Part shown: one piece after another, positions 1 through 7,833 of the stretch
Layout: every line of letters begins with the position of its first letter
Position numbering within the stretch: the stretch's first letter is position 1
NCBI GenBank assembly: GCA_965203855.1
Contig: CBDBDN010000005.1
Location: 558,001-622,000, forward strand
Length of the DNA: 64,000 bases
DNA from: Bin87 sp965203855
Lineage (GTDB): Bacteria > Chloroflexota > Dehalococcoidia > Lucifugimonadales > UBA3495
Direction of reading: 5' to 3'
Made by a program: the position numbers and the translations under genes
The notes under the pieces: generated by a model
Database searches by the model: none
What the model was told of the DNA's origin: nothing
Seen by the model: the letters and a program-made list of their open reading frames with translations, nothing else

Positions 1-1
1 A

Positions 2-133
2 TTGGGCGGCGGGCTGACCGGCGACTGCTACGGCGCGGCTAACGAAATCGTGGAAACGGCTACGCTGGTTGCGCTAGTTGCGCTGACGGCGGCGACTCCG
101 CGCCCTTGGCTGATGCCGTTATGGACGCTTTAG
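2..133 (+). CDS. cobS: Adenosylcobinamide-GDP ribazoletransferase, C-terminal fragment
   Basis: The window opens inside a reading frame whose first residues read GGGLTGDCYGAANEIVETA and which ends at TAG 131-133. A Gly-rich GGxTGDxxGAxNE segment followed by a short hydrophobic tail is the conserved C-terminus of CobS, the membrane enzyme that joins adenosylcobinamide-GDP to alpha-ribazole in the last steps of cobalamin synthesis. Only about 43 residues are present, so the call rests on that motif and on the neighbouring cbiB, threonine-phosphate decarboxylase and cobC genes. Its 3' end overlaps the proposed start of cbiB, as expected for translational coupling in one operon. Confidence 0.8.
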   Translation: MGGGLTGDCYGAANEIVETATLVALVALTAATPRPWLMPLWTL

Positions 134-1104
134 CCGTGATGCCGAATGCGTTGCCGATACCGCCGGATGCGCTGGTCATACTGCTGGCGCTCCTGCTGGA
201 TCTGGCGCTGGGCGAGCCGCCGAACCGTCTGCATCCGACGGTATGGATGGGGCGGACGGTCGCATTGGCGGAACGCATCGGGCCTGGTACGCAGCGCGCG
301 CCGGCGGCGCAGTTCGCTTATGGGGCGGCAATGGCGCTGCTGATACCGGCGGCGTGGGGCGCGCTGGCTTGGGGCGTTGCCGCCGGCCTGCTGGCGCTGC
401 ATCCGCTGGCCTATATTGTGGTAGGGGCGATACTGCTGAAAACCACTTTTTCGGTGCGGATGTTGCATCGGGTTGCCGCCGGCATCGGGCGGCTGCTGTC
501 AGCCGGCGACATTGACGGAGCGCGGCGGCAAATGTCGTCGCTGGTAAGCCGGGACGCCGCACAACTGACGGCGGGGCAGATGGCGGCGGCGGCTATTGAA
601 TCGGCGGCCGAAAACATTACCGACAGCATCGTGGGGCCGTTGCTGGCATTTGCGCTGTTCGGACTGCCGGGCGCGGCGGCCTACCGGGCCATCAACACGC
701 TGGACAGCATGGTTGGGTATCACGGACGCTATGAATATCTGGGCAAGGCGGCGGCGCGGCTGGACGATGCGGTGAACCTGCTGCCGGCGCGGCTGGCGGC
801 GCTGCTGCTCTGGGCGGCCCTGCTGCCATTGCCGGGGCTGTCCGCGCGCAATGCCGGGCGCATTATGCTGGCGCATCGAGGGCGGACGGAATCGCCCAAC
901 GCCGGCTGGACGATGGCGGCGATGGCGGGAGGGCTCGGGGTAACGCTGGAAAAGGTCGGGCATTATCGTCTGGGCGACCCAGCGCCGGAGCCGTCGGCCC
1001 GGCATATTGGACGGGCTACGCAGGCGTTATATGCGACGACGGGGCTGGCGACGACGGCGGCAATCGGGTTGGCCTGGCTGCGGTGGGCATTGGCGCCGTG
1101 GTAG
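106..1104 (+). CDS. cbiB: Adenosylcobinamide-phosphate synthase CbiB
   Basis: A 332-residue membrane protein of the CbiB/CobD family, which attaches the aminopropanol (or its phosphate) arm to adenosylcobyric acid. The N-terminal hydrophobic helix runs into DLALGEPPNRLHPTVWMG, the family signature (DxxxGxPxxxxHPVxxMG). Further conserved blocks are AIESAAENITDSIVGPL and AAYRAINTLDSMVGY, plus several membrane segments. Length is typical of the family. The start is uncertain: TTG at 106, ATG at 121 and ATG at 139 are in frame and none has a good Shine-Dalgarno. All overlap or closely follow the cobS end, so coupling is likely. Confidence 0.92.
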   Translation: MADAVMDALAVMPNALPIPPDALVILLALLLDLALGEPPNRLHPTVWMGRTVALAERIGPGTQRAPAAQFAYGAAMALLIPAAWGALAWGVAAGLLALHPLAYIVVGAILLKTTFSVRMLHRVAAGIGRLLSAGDIDGARRQMSSLVSRDAAQLTAGQMAAAAIESAAENITDSIVGPLLAFALFGLPGAAAYRAINTLDSMVGYHGRYEYLGKAAARLDDAVNLLPARLAALLLWAALLPLPGLSARNAGRIMLAHRGRTESPNAGWTMAAMAGGLGVTLEKVGHYRLGDPAPEPSARHIGRATQALYATTGLATTAAIGLAWLRWALAPW

Positions 1105-1150
1105 CGGCAAAGGTGTAGAATAGGCGCAATCCGGCCCGAGGAGGATGGCA

Positions 1151-1756
1151 ATGACTACGGCAACGGCAACAGCAACGCAAACGCCGCGCGGCGCCAAGAT
1201 GACGCTGGACGAGTACTTGGCCTTGGAGGAACGCGAGGGGATTTGGGAACTGGTCGACGGGGTACTGGAAAAGATGGCAGAACCGAGTTTTGAACACCAA
1301 CACCTGATTGGCTTGCTATATCGGCTGATTGGCACCTACCTGGCGGCAACAGCGCCTTTGTCGGGCATTGCGCTGTTGGCGGTTAGCGTGGCGTTGTCCC
1401 AATCCCGAGTAGCGGTGCCGGATTTGGTGTATGTGCGCGCGGAACGGCGGCATTTGCTACAGGGGCTTATCGTATCCGGCGCGCCGGACCTGGTGGTTGA
1501 GGTGCTGTCGCAAGACCGCGCCAAGGATTTGATACGCAACCGGGAGTGGTACGCTGAAGCGGGCATTTCCGAATACTGGATTTTGGATCCGGTGAATGAC
1601 GCGCTAACGGTTCTGGAACTGGCCGGCGGGCAGTACATTGAGCGGGCGGCGCTGGGGCGTAACGACACCTTGGCTACGCCGACGATACCGGGCTTGTCCA
1701 TATCGCTGAACGAGCTTTTTGACGACCCGGTGCGCGCCATTCTCCGACAGGCATAA
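1151..1756 (+). CDS. Uma2 family (DUF820) PD-(D/E)XK nuclease-like protein, copy 1
   Basis: A 201-residue member of the Uma2/DUF820 family, a restriction-endonuclease-like fold abundant in Cyanobacteria and Chloroflexota whose physiological role is not settled. Family landmarks: MTLDEYLALEE near the N-terminus, AVPDLVYV, then PDLVVEVLS followed by a conserved Lys and EYWILDP. These carry the Asp/Glu/Lys residues of the presumed nuclease centre. The start is set at ATG 1151 rather than the in-frame ATG at 1145, because GAGGAGG abuts 1145 with no spacer and the third copy has ACG at the equivalent of 1145. It lies between cbiB and the aminotransferase gene, interrupting a cobalamin operon. Confidence 0.88.
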   Translation: MTTATATATQTPRGAKMTLDEYLALEEREGIWELVDGVLEKMAEPSFEHQHLIGLLYRLIGTYLAATAPLSGIALLAVSVALSQSRVAVPDLVYVRAERRHLLQGLIVSGAPDLVVEVLSQDRAKDLIRNREWYAEAGISEYWILDPVNDALTVLELAGGQYIERAALGRNDTLATPTIPGLSISLNELFDDPVRAILRQA

Positions 1757-1762
1757 GCCAGT

Positions 1763-1789
1763 TTGGCAGTTTGTACAGGCTGATAAAAT
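1763..1789 (+). promoter_or_regulatory. Possible promoter before the second Uma2 copy
   Basis: TTGGCA (1763-1768) and TAAAAT (1784-1789) are separated by 15 nt, slightly short of optimal. The homologous segment before the third copy (TTGATC, then TAGAAT near 2453) keeps both boxes. That conservation across copies is the main support; the spacing keeps confidence low. Confidence 0.3.
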
Positions 1790-1819
1790 AGGCGCAATCC
1801 GGCCCGCAGGAGGATGGCA

Positions 1820-2419
1820 ATGACTACGGCAACGGCAACAGCAACGCAAACGCCGCGCGGCGCCAAGATGACGCTGGACGAGTACTTGGCCTTGGAGGAA
1901 CGCGAGGGGGTTTGGGAACTGGTCGACGGGGTATTGGAAAAGATGGCAGAGCCAAGTTTTGAACACCAACGCCTTATCAGCCTGCTATGCCAGTGGATTG
2001 ATATTTATTTGGCCGGGGTTGCGCCACGCATTGGCATTATGCTGCCGGGGGTGGCCATAGCCTTGTCCCAATCTCGCGTGGCAGTGCCGGATTTGGTGTA
2101 TGTGCGGGCGGAACGGCGGCATCTGTGGCAAGGGCGCATTATGACCGGCGCGCCGGACTTGGTGGTTGAAGTGCTGTCGCAAGACCGCGCCAAGGATTTG
2201 ATACGCAACCGGCAATGGTACGCCGAAGCCGGCATCCCCGAATACTGGATTTTGGATCCAGTGAACGACACGCTGACGGTTTTGGAATTGGCCGGCGGGC
2301 AGTACATTGAGCGGTCGGCGCTGGGGCGTGATGACGTCTTGACTACGCCGGCGATACCGGGGCTGTCCATATCGCTGAACGAACTTTTTGACGACCCGGT
2401 GCGCGCCATGCTGCGTTAG
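1820..2419 (+). CDS. Uma2 family (DUF820) protein, copy 2
   Basis: Second member of the tandem triplet, 199 residues. It has the same N-terminal MTLDEYLALEE, the AVPDLVYV and PDLVVEVLS strands and EYWILDP. Between EHQRLI and ALSQSR its sequence (LLCQWIDIYLAGVAPR and following) differs strongly from copy 1, whereas flanking codons are almost unchanged. That is a localised variable window in an otherwise conserved protein. ATG 1820 is chosen by analogy with copy 3; an in-frame ATG lies 6 nt upstream inside the AGGAGG region. Nothing in the sequence reveals its target. Confidence 0.88.
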   Translation: MTTATATATQTPRGAKMTLDEYLALEEREGVWELVDGVLEKMAEPSFEHQRLISLLCQWIDIYLAGVAPRIGIMLPGVAIALSQSRVAVPDLVYVRAERRHLWQGRIMTGAPDLVVEVLSQDRAKDLIRNRQWYAEAGIPEYWILDPVNDTLTVLELAGGQYIERSALGRDDVLTTPAIPGLSISLNELFDDPVRAMLR

Positions 2420-2496
2420 GCGCCAGTGCGGTTGATCGTTTGTCCATACTGATAGAATAAGCGCGCTCAACCCGGCTGGTTGGCAGGAGGACGGCA

Positions 2497-3102
2497 ATGA
2501 CTACGGCAACGGCAATGGCAACGCAAACGCGGCGCGGCGCCAAGATGACGCTGGACGAGTACTTGGCCTTGGAGGAACGCGAAGGGGTTTGGGAACTGGT
2601 TGACGGGGTATTGGAAAAGATGGCAGAACCGAGTTTGGAACACCAGCATCTGATTGGAATGCTGCACTGGCTGATACGCTCGCACTTGGCCGGCGTCAGT
2701 TCCCTGCCCGGCATTGCGCTGTTGGCGGTTAGCGTGGCGTTGTCCCAATCCCGGGTAGCGGTGCCGGATTTGGTGTATGTGCGCGCGGAACGGCGGCATC
2801 TGCTGCAAGGGCTTATCGTATCCGGCGCGCCGGACCTAGTGGTTGAGGTGCTGTCGCAAGACCGCGCCAAGGATTTGATACGCAACCGGGAATGGTATGC
2901 CGAAGCCGGCATCCCCGAATACTGGGTTCTGGATCCGGTGAACGACACGCTAACGGCCCTGGAACTGGCCGGCGGGCAGTACATTGAGCGGGCGACGCTG
3001 GGGCGCAATGATACCTTGACTACGCCGGCGATACCGGGGCTGTCCATATCGCTGAACGAACTTTTTGACGACCCGGATCGCGCGCTGCTGCTCTCGGCGT
3101 AG
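2497..3102 (+). CDS. Uma2 family (DUF820) protein, copy 3
   Basis: Third tandem member, 201 residues. Here the upstream alternative start codon is ACG, so ATG 2497 with GGCAGGAGG about 6 nt upstream is the only credible start, and this fixes the start in the other two copies. Catalytic-type landmarks PDLVVEVLS and EYWVLDP are intact. The variable window reads MLHWLIRSHLAGVSSL and is different again from copies 1 and 2. The stop codon is only 14 nt from the next cobalamin gene, so all three copies could be co-transcribed with it. Confidence 0.88.
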   Translation: MTTATAMATQTRRGAKMTLDEYLALEEREGVWELVDGVLEKMAEPSLEHQHLIGMLHWLIRSHLAGVSSLPGIALLAVSVALSQSRVAVPDLVYVRAERRHLLQGLIVSGAPDLVVEVLSQDRAKDLIRNREWYAEAGIPEYWVLDPVNDTLTALELAGGQYIERATLGRNDTLTTPAIPGLSISLNELFDDPDRALLLSA

Positions 3103-3116
3103 GCGCGTTTGGCGTT

Positions 3117-4283
3117 ATGACTGCGGTCGTTGAGTGTAACGCTGCTACGCCGGCGCGCCCGGTGCATGGCGGCATCAAGCCGGCCGAGCTGCGCGCGCTG
3201 GGCCTGCGCTCTGAGGACTGCCGGGACTTTTCCGCCAGCGTCAGCCCGTTGGGGCCGCCGGCCGGCGTCGTGGACGCTATCGCCGCCGTTGACCTGGCCG
3301 CCTATCCCGACCCGCATTGCCTGGAATTGACCGAAGCTATCGCCGCGCAGCATTCCGGCGACCGGGTTGCGGCGGAAAATGTCATTGTCGGCAACGGCTC
3401 TACGGAACTGATTCATCTGCTGGCGCGGGCTTATATCGGCGCGCCGCCGCCCGGATGCTCCAATTCCGCCCTGCTGCTGACGCCTACCTACGGCGAATAC
3501 GACGGCGCGGTTCGCCTGGCCGGCGGGCGGATAATTACGCTGGAGGCCAACCGCAGCCCGGACGGGTTTCGCTGGGATTTGCAGCGCGCCGTCCGTCTGA
3601 TTGCCGCGGACCGGCCGGCTTTGATATTCGTCTGCAACCCCAACAATCCGACCGGGGCGCTGCTGTCGCAGAACGAATTGCGGTTTTTGACCTTGACGGC
3701 CGTCGGCGCCGGCAGCCTGCTGGCCATAGACGAAGCGTATATCAACCTGGCAGAGGACGGGGCGGACGCGGCGGCTATTGCAATCGCCCTCTCTACCGAG
3801 TCGGTAATCGTCCTGCGGTCAATGACCAAAGACTATGCACTAACCACCCTGCGGTTGGGTTACGCGATTGCGCGCCCGCCGGTTGTCGCGCGGCTGGCCG
3901 CATTGCAGCCGGACTGGAGCGTGAACGGGCTGGCGCAGGCGGCCGGCATAGCCGCTCTGTCCGATGTCGGCTATTTGGAACGGGCGCGGGCGGCGGTGTC
4001 CGCATCCCGGCAGTGTATCGTTGACGGGCTGGGCGCGCTGGGCATCGGCTGCTATCCGGCGGCGGCCAACTTTGTGCTGGCGCAAGTGGGCGATGCGGCG
4101 GCGCTGCGGACAGCATTAGCCAAGCAGGGGCTGTTCGTGCGGGACTGCGCCTCTTTCGGGCTACCGGACTGCATCCGCATTGGGCTGCGGCCGGCGGCGG
4201 ACTGCGCCCGTCTGGTGGACGCCATCGCCGCCATATGGAACGAAACGGCGATACCGACAGCATTGCCATCGCCATCATCATAA
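3117..4283 (+). CDS. cobD: Threonine-phosphate decarboxylase-like PLP aminotransferase
   Basis: A 388-residue fold-type I PLP enzyme of the HisC/CobD branch. Visible landmarks are NPNNPTG (cofactor phosphate region), the Asp of LLAIDEAYINL, the Schiff-base Lys in SMTKDYALTTLRLGY, and a C-terminal Arg in CIRIGLR for the substrate carboxylate. HisC and CobD cannot be separated on motifs alone. The neighbourhood (cobS, cbiB before, cobC after) makes L-threonine-O-3-phosphate decarboxylase, which supplies aminopropanol phosphate to CbiB, the best reading. ATG 3117 follows the Uma2 stop by 14 nt. Symbol follows Salmonella usage. Confidence 0.8.
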   Translation: MTAVVECNAATPARPVHGGIKPAELRALGLRSEDCRDFSASVSPLGPPAGVVDAIAAVDLAAYPDPHCLELTEAIAAQHSGDRVAAENVIVGNGSTELIHLLARAYIGAPPPGCSNSALLLTPTYGEYDGAVRLAGGRIITLEANRSPDGFRWDLQRAVRLIAADRPALIFVCNPNNPTGALLSQNELRFLTLTAVGAGSLLAIDEAYINLAEDGADAAAIAIALSTESVIVLRSMTKDYALTTLRLGYAIARPPVVARLAALQPDWSVNGLAQAAGIAALSDVGYLERARAAVSASRQCIVDGLGALGIGCYPAAANFVLAQVGDAAALRTALAKQGLFVRDCASFGLPDCIRIGLRPAADCARLVDAIAAIWNETAIPTALPSPSS

Positions 4284-4306
4284 CCATAGCGGGCAGGAAA
4301 CATTGT

Positions 4307-4930
4307 ATGGGCATTATCTACATTGCCAGGCACGGTGAGACGGAATGGAACGCGCAGCAGCGCATCCAGGGGCATACCGATGTAGCGTTGTCGGAGCGGG
4401 GCCTGGAGCAGGCGCAGCTGCTGGCCGCACGGCTGGCCGATACGCCGCTTGACGCCGCCTATGCGTCGGATCTGAAGCGGGCTGCCGATACCGCGCGCGC
4501 CGTCATCGGCAGCCGGGGGATACCGCTGACGCCGACGCCGGAGCTGCGGGAATACAACAAGGGCATCTTTGAGGGATTGACGCCGGCCGAATGTGAACGG
4601 CAGCATCCCGACATATACGCCGCCTCGCTGGTCAACGACCTGGACTTTGCGCCGCCGGGCGGGGAGACGATACGGGAGACGGGCGCGCGTATGGACGCCA
4701 TCGTGCAGCAGGTACGGCGCCGGCATCAGGACGCCGCCGTCCTGATTGTGGGGCATGGCGGGAGCCTGCGGGCGGCGCTGGTATCACTGCTGGAACTGCC
4801 GCCGGAAGCCAACTGGAAGTTCGTAATGCACAACTGCTCGCTTACGGTGATCCACACTTACCCCGACAATGCCGTGCTGCATCTGTATAATGACATTTCG
4901 CACCTCAGCGGCGTCGTGAGGGCGTATTGA
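4307..4930 (+). CDS. cobC: Alpha-ribazole phosphatase / histidine phosphatase CobC
   Basis: A 207-residue histidine-phosphatase superfamily protein. The phosphohistidine motif RHGETEWN lies at residues 8-15, followed by the usual ALSERGLEQAQ segment, and the second catalytic His is in VGHGGSLRAAL. In a cobalamin cluster this fits CobC, which dephosphorylates alpha-ribazole phosphate before or after CobS; a generic phosphoglycerate-mutase-like role is possible. Start ATG 4307 gives a family-like N-terminus (MGIIYIARHGET) and has GGCAGGAAA upstream. An earlier in-frame ATG at 4235 would overlap the aminotransferase gene by about 50 bp. Confidence 0.85.
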   Translation: MGIIYIARHGETEWNAQQRIQGHTDVALSERGLEQAQLLAARLADTPLDAAYASDLKRAADTARAVIGSRGIPLTPTPELREYNKGIFEGLTPAECERQHPDIYAASLVNDLDFAPPGGETIRETGARMDAIVQQVRRRHQDAAVLIVGHGGSLRAALVSLLELPPEANWKFVMHNCSLTVIHTYPDNAVLHLYNDISHLSGVVRAY

Positions 4931-4966
4931 GTCGTGAGGGCGTATTGAGCTGATAAGGCGTATTGA
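4913..4966 (+). repeat. Three tandem 18-bp repeats across the cobC stop codon
   Basis: Two identical copies of an 18-mer beginning GTCGTGAGGG and ending CGTATTGA occupy 4913-4930 and 4931-4948, followed by a diverged third copy (GCTGATAAGG...TATTGA, 4949-4966). The first copy contains the last codons and TGA stop of cobC, so the array creates three successive TGA-terminated ends just before nirK. Confidence 0.85.
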
Positions 4967-4984
4967 ACCGATGCAAAAGAGGCG

Positions 4985-6163
4985 ATGATGCTGCACTGCA
5001 ACCTTAACCGCAATATCCGGCTTGTATGGCCGGCCGGCCTGGCGCTGTTGGCAATTGGCCTGCTGGTGGCTGGCGGCTTGGCCTGTTCTGCCGGCGCAAG
5101 CCCGAACCCGGCGGCCCTGGCCGCGCCGGCGGAGCAGTCGCCCCGAACCTGGCCGCCGGAGGACATCGCCAGCCTGGAACGGGTTACGCAAACGCTGGTG
5201 GCGCCGCCCTTTCTGCCGCAGCACGAGCAGGTTAACGACGGCCCGCCCCGCGTGGTAGAGATTCGGATGGAAATTGCCGAAAAGGAAGTGGAGATTGAGC
5301 CGGGCGTGTTTTTCTGGTCGCTGTCTTTCAACGGCAGCGTGCCCGGCCCCATCGTTGTAGTGCACGAAGGCGATTATGTGGAGCTGACGCTGGTCAATCC
5401 GGCGGACAACCTGATGTTCCACAACATTGATTTTCACGCCTCAATGGGCGCGCTGGGCGGCGGCGATTTGACTAAAATCCGGCCGGGAGAGGAAGTTGTG
5501 CTGCGTTTCCGGGCGTTAAAGCCGGGCGTGTTCATCTATCACTGCGCGCCCGGCGGCGACAGCATCCCCCGTCATGTTACGCACGGGATGAATGGGGCCA
5601 TTATGGTGCTGCCCCGGGACGGCCTCAAAGATCCCGCAGGCAACCCCATCCGCTACGACCGCGCTTATTACATCGGGGAGCAGGACTATTACCTGCCTCA
5701 GGATGACCACGGCGCATTCATCCGCTACGAGGACGCCGCCGCGTCCGCCGTTGACGATATTGATGTGATGAAAACCCTTACGCCCACGCATATCGTGTTC
5801 AACGGGGCGGTCGGCGCCTTGCAGGGCGAGGGCCAACTTACCGCCAATGTGGGCGAAAATGTGCTGATTGTGCATTCCCAGGCCAACCGTCCATCTTACC
5901 CCCATTTGATTGGCGGACACGGCGATTATGTGTGGGAAAGGGGCAGTTTCAATAACCCGCCGGCCGTTGACCTGGAAAGTTGGGTTATATCCGCCGGCTC
6001 CGCCGGCGCGTCCGTTCATACCATCCGCCAGCCCGGCAAGTATGTATATCTGTCGCACAACCTGATTGAGGCGTTCCTGTTTGACGCCAAGGCCATCCTG
6101 GTTGCGGAGGGCGAATGGAACAATGACCTGATGGAACAGGTAAAGCCGCCGGGGCCGCCGTAA
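4985..6163 (+). CDS. nirK: Copper-containing nitrite reductase (NO-forming)
   Basis: A 392-residue two-cupredoxin protein that reduces nitrite to nitric oxide. Type 1 copper ligands are visible as H146, C187, H197 and M202. Type 2 ligands are H151, H186 and a His in PHLIGGHGDYVW (307-318). The active-site Asp (D149 in HNIDFHA) and the active-site His (H269 in THIVFNG) are also present. The Cys-to-His spacing in the type 1 loop is one residue longer than in Alcaligenes-type NirK (HCAPGGDSIPRH). A hydrophobic N-terminal segment ends in GGLAC34, suggesting export and perhaps a lipid anchor, though the lipobox is weak. ATG 4988 is an alternative start. It stands alone with no other denitrification gene nearby. 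Confidence 0.92.
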   Translation: MMLHCNLNRNIRLVWPAGLALLAIGLLVAGGLACSAGASPNPAALAAPAEQSPRTWPPEDIASLERVTQTLVAPPFLPQHEQVNDGPPRVVEIRMEIAEKEVEIEPGVFFWSLSFNGSVPGPIVVVHEGDYVELTLVNPADNLMFHNIDFHASMGALGGGDLTKIRPGEEVVLRFRALKPGVFIYHCAPGGDSIPRHVTHGMNGAIMVLPRDGLKDPAGNPIRYDRAYYIGEQDYYLPQDDHGAFIRYEDAAASAVDDIDVMKTLTPTHIVFNGAVGALQGEGQLTANVGENVLIVHSQANRPSYPHLIGGHGDYVWERGSFNNPPAVDLESWVISAGSAGASVHTIRQPGKYVYLSHNLIEAFLFDAKAILVAEGEWNNDLMEQVKPPGPP

Positions 6164-6218
6164 CGGCGCCGCCTGCCCCGGATGCCGGCGCCGTTGCATT
6201 CCGCCGCCGGTCCGGAGC

Positions 6219-7523
6219 TCAGGATACCGCGGCGATGGCGTCGTCCAGGATTGCCGCCGCCAAGTCCATTTGGGATTCGGTGGTGGTGAACGGCGGCACG
6301 AAACGCAGCACGGAACCGTTGCGGCGCACGCTGACAATCAGTCCGTTTTCCAGGCAGCGGCGGCCAATTTCCCGGCCTTGCGCGTAGGCCGGCGTCCGGG
6401 ATTGGCGGTCGGTTACGAATTCAACGCCTTGCAGCAGGCCGCGTCCGCGCACATCGCCAATCAGTTCGTGAGTCGCCTGCAAGCGGCGCAGATGGCCTTG
6501 CCAGTAGCGGCCAATCCGGTCGGCGACATCGGCCAGGCTTTCCTCAAGGATGATGTCCAGGCTGGCGATGGCGGCGTTGCAGGTAAGCGGGTCGTTGGAA
6601 TGGGAATGCGCCACTACCAGGCCGGTGTCGACGGCGCTTTCCTCGATGGCGTCGGTAGTGATGACGGCGCTGATGGCGATGCCGCCGCCGAAATGCTTGG
6701 AGATGGTGAAAATGTCGGGGATGACGCCTTCCTGCTCAAAGCCCCACATTGTGCCTAACTTGGCGAGGCCGGTCTGCGCTTCGTCCAGTATCAGCAGCAT
6801 TTCCCGCTGCTCGCAGCGCAGTTTCAGCTCTGGCAGCCAGCCGGGCGGCGGTTCAATCACGCCGCCGGCGCTGAACAGCGGCTCGGTGATGACGGCGGCC
6901 ATTCGTCCGTCGGATTGCGCGTCCAGCAGCTCAAAGCTGGCGTCCAGGCAAGTGTAGTCGCAGGCCGGCCGCTCTTTACAGAAAGCGCAGCGATAGCGAT
7001 AGGGGGCGATGATGGGGTAGTTGCCCGGCGCATAAGGGCCGTAGCCTTGATGCCAGCCGGAGAAAGTAACGGCGCGCGCCGCATCGCTCATCCCATGAAA
7101 ACTGACTACCGGGCTGGCGGTTTCGTAGCCGCCGGTGTAGCGTTTGGCGATGGCCATAGCGGCTTCGTTGGAATCGCTGCCGGAAGTGAGAAACATACTG
7201 CGGTTCATGCCGGGCGGGGCGATTTCGGCCAGGCGGGCGGACAGGATAATTTCCCGGTCGTTGAAAATGGTCATATGGCTGTGAATCAGTGATTCGCAGC
7301 TTTCGTGCAACGCCTGCACGATGCGGGGATGGTTATGGCCGAGGGCGGCGCACATCTGGCCGGAGTTGAAGTCCAGGTACTCTTTGCCGTTGCTGTCGCG
7401 CACTACCGAGCCGCGCCCCCACACGAATATGGGGCCGGTAACGGCATTGCGGTCCATACGGCTGCGGAAGCTGTACCGCTGCGCCAAGTCTAAAAGTTCG
7501 GCTTCGGAAAACTGGTTGGCCAT
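6219..7523 (-). CDS. Class III PLP aminotransferase, 2,2-dialkylglycine decarboxylase-like
   Basis: A 434-residue class III aminotransferase. The length and the block LLILDEAQTG, then TMWGFEQEGVIPDIFTISK with the cofactor Lys in TISKHFGGG, closely follow 2,2-dialkylglycine decarboxylase, which decarboxylates dialkylglycines and transfers the amino group to pyruvate. DVRGRGLLQGVEFV near the C-terminus also fits. A Cys-containing insert (CAFCKERPACDYTC, near residue 170) is unlike the archetype and could bind metal. Start ATG 7523 gives the MANQFSEAELLDLA N-terminus; the frame stays open upstream but without family similarity. Substrate is inferred only. Confidence 0.78.
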   Translation of the reverse strand: MANQFSEAELLDLAQRYSFRSRMDRNAVTGPIFVWGRGSVVRDSNGKEYLDFNSGQMCAALGHNHPRIVQALHESCESLIHSHMTIFNDREIILSARLAEIAPPGMNRSMFLTSGSDSNEAAMAIAKRYTGGYETASPVVSFHGMSDAARAVTFSGWHQGYGPYAPGNYPIIAPYRYRCAFCKERPACDYTCLDASFELLDAQSDGRMAAVITEPLFSAGGVIEPPPGWLPELKLRCEQREMLLILDEAQTGLAKLGTMWGFEQEGVIPDIFTISKHFGGGIAISAVITTDAIEESAVDTGLVVAHSHSNDPLTCNAAIASLDIILEESLADVADRIGRYWQGHLRRLQATHELIGDVRGRGLLQGVEFVTDRQSRTPAYAQGREIGRRCLENGLIVSVRRNGSVLRFVPPFTTTESQMDLAAAILDDAIAAVS

Positions 7524-7679
7524 AGCCGGACGCTCCTGCTCCGGCGCGTATCTGTCGGACCAATCGGTGGGACGCCGCCGGATGCCTGGCGTCATTCTAT
7601 GCCGGCGGGCAATGCTGTCAACCCGGGGCGGAATAAGTCGTCCACGCCGCCTTGCCGGGGTTGCTATACTGGCATTCCG

Positions 7680-7815
7680 CAAACCCTAACGCATCCGTCA
7701 ATCCATCAACCTGTCAATCCGCAAATCCTAACGCATCCGTCAATCCATCAACCCATCAATCCGCCAACCCGCTAACCCGTCAATCCATCCGCCAACCAAC
7801 CAATCACTCAACCAC
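7680..7815. repeat. Low-complexity CATCCGTCAATCCATCAAC-type repeats
   Basis: The region between the aminotransferase and the VOC gene is built from irregular repeats of ATCCGTCAATCCATCAAC and shorter AATCCRYCAA units. One block of about 30 bp occurs twice. It is C/A-rich on the plus strand and carries no reading frame of note. It probably arose by slippage, like other arrays in this window. Confidence 0.7.
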
Positions 7816-7833
7816 CGCAAGGAGGCTTTGCGG

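Larger units (their letters stand above)
1117..3102 (+). repeat. Tandem triplication of an Uma2 gene with its leader (period about 670 bp)
   Basis: Three head-to-tail copies, each made of a short leader (GATAAAATAGGCGCAATCC-type sequence plus a purine-rich ribosome site) and a roughly 606-bp reading frame. Start-to-start distances are 669 and 677 bp. Long stretches are near identical at the nucleotide level; divergence clusters in about 30 codons after the EHQ motif. Copies 1 and 3 share one central version and copies 2 and 3 share another 3' version, which points to gene conversion between copies. Confidence 0.9.

Noticed and set aside
3103..3116. Cobalamin riboswitch near the cobalamin genes
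   Set aside because: No B12-box-like sequence is seen in the gaps; the operon start lies outside the window.
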